A stretch of DNA of 7,325 nucleotides from NCBI GenBank assembly GCA_019347595.1, contig JAHWLA010000142.1, forward strand, positions 1-7,325. Direction: 5' to 3'. This document shows positions 6,866-7,325 of the stretch, piece by piece. Origin of the DNA: Actinomycetota bacterium (GTDB lineage Bacteria > Actinomycetota > Acidimicrobiia > Acidimicrobiales > JAHWLA01). The translations under genes and the position numbers were made by a program. Within the stretch, counting starts at the first letter, position 1; every line of letters begins with the position of its first letter. The notes below the pieces were generated by a model. That model was not told the origin of the DNA. It saw only the letters and a list, made by a program, of their open reading frames with translations, and searched no databases.

Positions 6866-7325
6866 CTACTGGAAGGGGTTGTCGGGGGGGCGGACGATGT
6901 CGAGGTACAGCGACGTCACGCCCAGCGTCACCAGCAGCATGAACACGAGGTAGGCGATCGGCATCACCTTCGCCATGTCCACCCGGTACGGCCGCCCCGG
7001 CCGCGAACGGATCTTCTCGTAGGTCGCCACGGCCACGTGTCCGCCGTCGAACGGCGGCAGCGGGATCATGTTGAAGATCCCCACGAAGATGTTGAGCAGG
7101 AACAGCAGCACGAGCACGTCGCGCCAGCCGCTCTCCACCGCATGGCCCGCCACCCGCACGAACCCCACCGGCGACAGGAACCGCGGCGTGTCCTCGCTCG
7201 GCTCCAGGCCCGTCTCCCGGCCCGTCAACTGGCGGAAGTAGGAGGTGGCGCCAGTGGGCGAGAACAGGTTTCCGAGCACGCGCACCGTCTGCGTGCTCGC
7301 CTCCCACATGCCTGACGCCGTGCGA
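6866..7325 (-). CDS. Site-2 (M50) membrane metalloprotease, C-terminal part (cut by the right window edge)
   Basis: Intramembrane zinc protease of the RseP / mycobacterial Rip1 family, which cleaves membrane-bound regulators such as anti-sigma factors. Only the last 152 residues are in the window; the HExxH motif and the PDZ region would lie beyond the right edge, and the frame is open there. The visible part contains a hydrophobic segment (VLVLLFLLNIFVGIFN) leading into NMIPLPPFDGGH, which supplies the third zinc ligand, the Asp of the family NxxPxxxLDG motif; here the Leu is Phe. The family-typical VATYEKIR follows, then a last membrane segment (MPIAYLVFMLLVTLGVTSLYL) and a short tail. Position directly upstream of ispG matches rip1 in mycobacteria. 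The stop is followed 13 nt later by the 22-bp hairpin. The family is clear; orthology with rseP or rip1 is inferred from context. Confidence 0.92.
   Translation of the reverse strand, partial: RTASGMWEASTQTVRVLGNLFSPTGATSYFRQLTGRETGLEPSEDTPRFLSPVGFVRVAGHAVESGWRDVLVLLFLLNIFVGIFNMIPLPPFDGGHVAVATYEKIRSRPGRPYRVDMAKVMPIAYLVFMLLVTLGVTSLYLDIVRPPDNPFQ

Noticed and set aside
4768..6942. A 724-codon open frame on the plus strand across ispG and the acetyltransferase gene
   Set aside because: It is antisense to two clear genes and its composition (Val, Leu, Gly, His, Asp-rich) is the usual product of a high-GC complementary frame. No domain is recognisable.

Overview
This is a high-GC bacterial chromosome segment in which every supportable gene lies on the minus strand; read right to left it is a conserved housekeeping neighbourhood. 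The gene order is site-2 protease (C-terminal end) - ispG - Eis-like acetyltransferase - proS - rimP - nusA - ylxR - infB (N-terminal end). It resembles the order I recall from Mycobacterium tuberculosis (dxr-rip1-ispG-acetyltransferase ... proS ... rimP-nusA-ylxR-infB), so the source is very probably an actinomycete. The proline-tRNA ligase of the archaeal/eukaryotic-like type and the compact spacing suggest a non-mycobacterial lineage such as Acidimicrobiia, but that rank is inference.

The segment divides into three apparent transcription units separated by hairpins. Unit 1 (6777 to 4324): ispG, the last-but-one step of the MEP isoprenoid pathway, followed 6 nt later by an Eis-type N-acetyltransferase. 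Unit 2 (4247 to 2835): proS alone. Unit 3 (2735 to the left edge): rimP-nusA-ylxR-infB, the classical ribosome maturation / transcription elongation / translation initiation cluster, with 4-nt overlaps at rimP/nusA and nusA/ylxR and a 17-nt gap before infB. The right edge holds the last 152 residues of the site-2 protease, whose stop is followed by a very long perfect hairpin.

Two kinds of start are visible. ispG and proS lack a Shine-Dalgarno sequence but have a TANNNT box 6 and 8 nt before the start codon, the arrangement of leaderless actinobacterial genes. The acetyltransferase, rimP, ylxR and infB have purine-rich ribosome-binding sites. infB starts with TTG. ylxR has no ATG, GTG or TTG able to include its conserved first CxxC; the best start is an ATA codon 7 nt after a GAGGAGG sequence.

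I see no unknown multi-gene system, mobile element, CRISPR array or RNA gene. The points worth a second look are non-coding or decoding-related: three long inverted repeats (one inside infB), a hairpin plus T-run in the proS-rimP gap that could be a terminator or a leader attenuator, the putative ATA start of ylxR, and a ProRS whose C-terminal metal-site cysteines are missing. There is no gene-free stretch over 300 bases; the largest gap is 99 nt.
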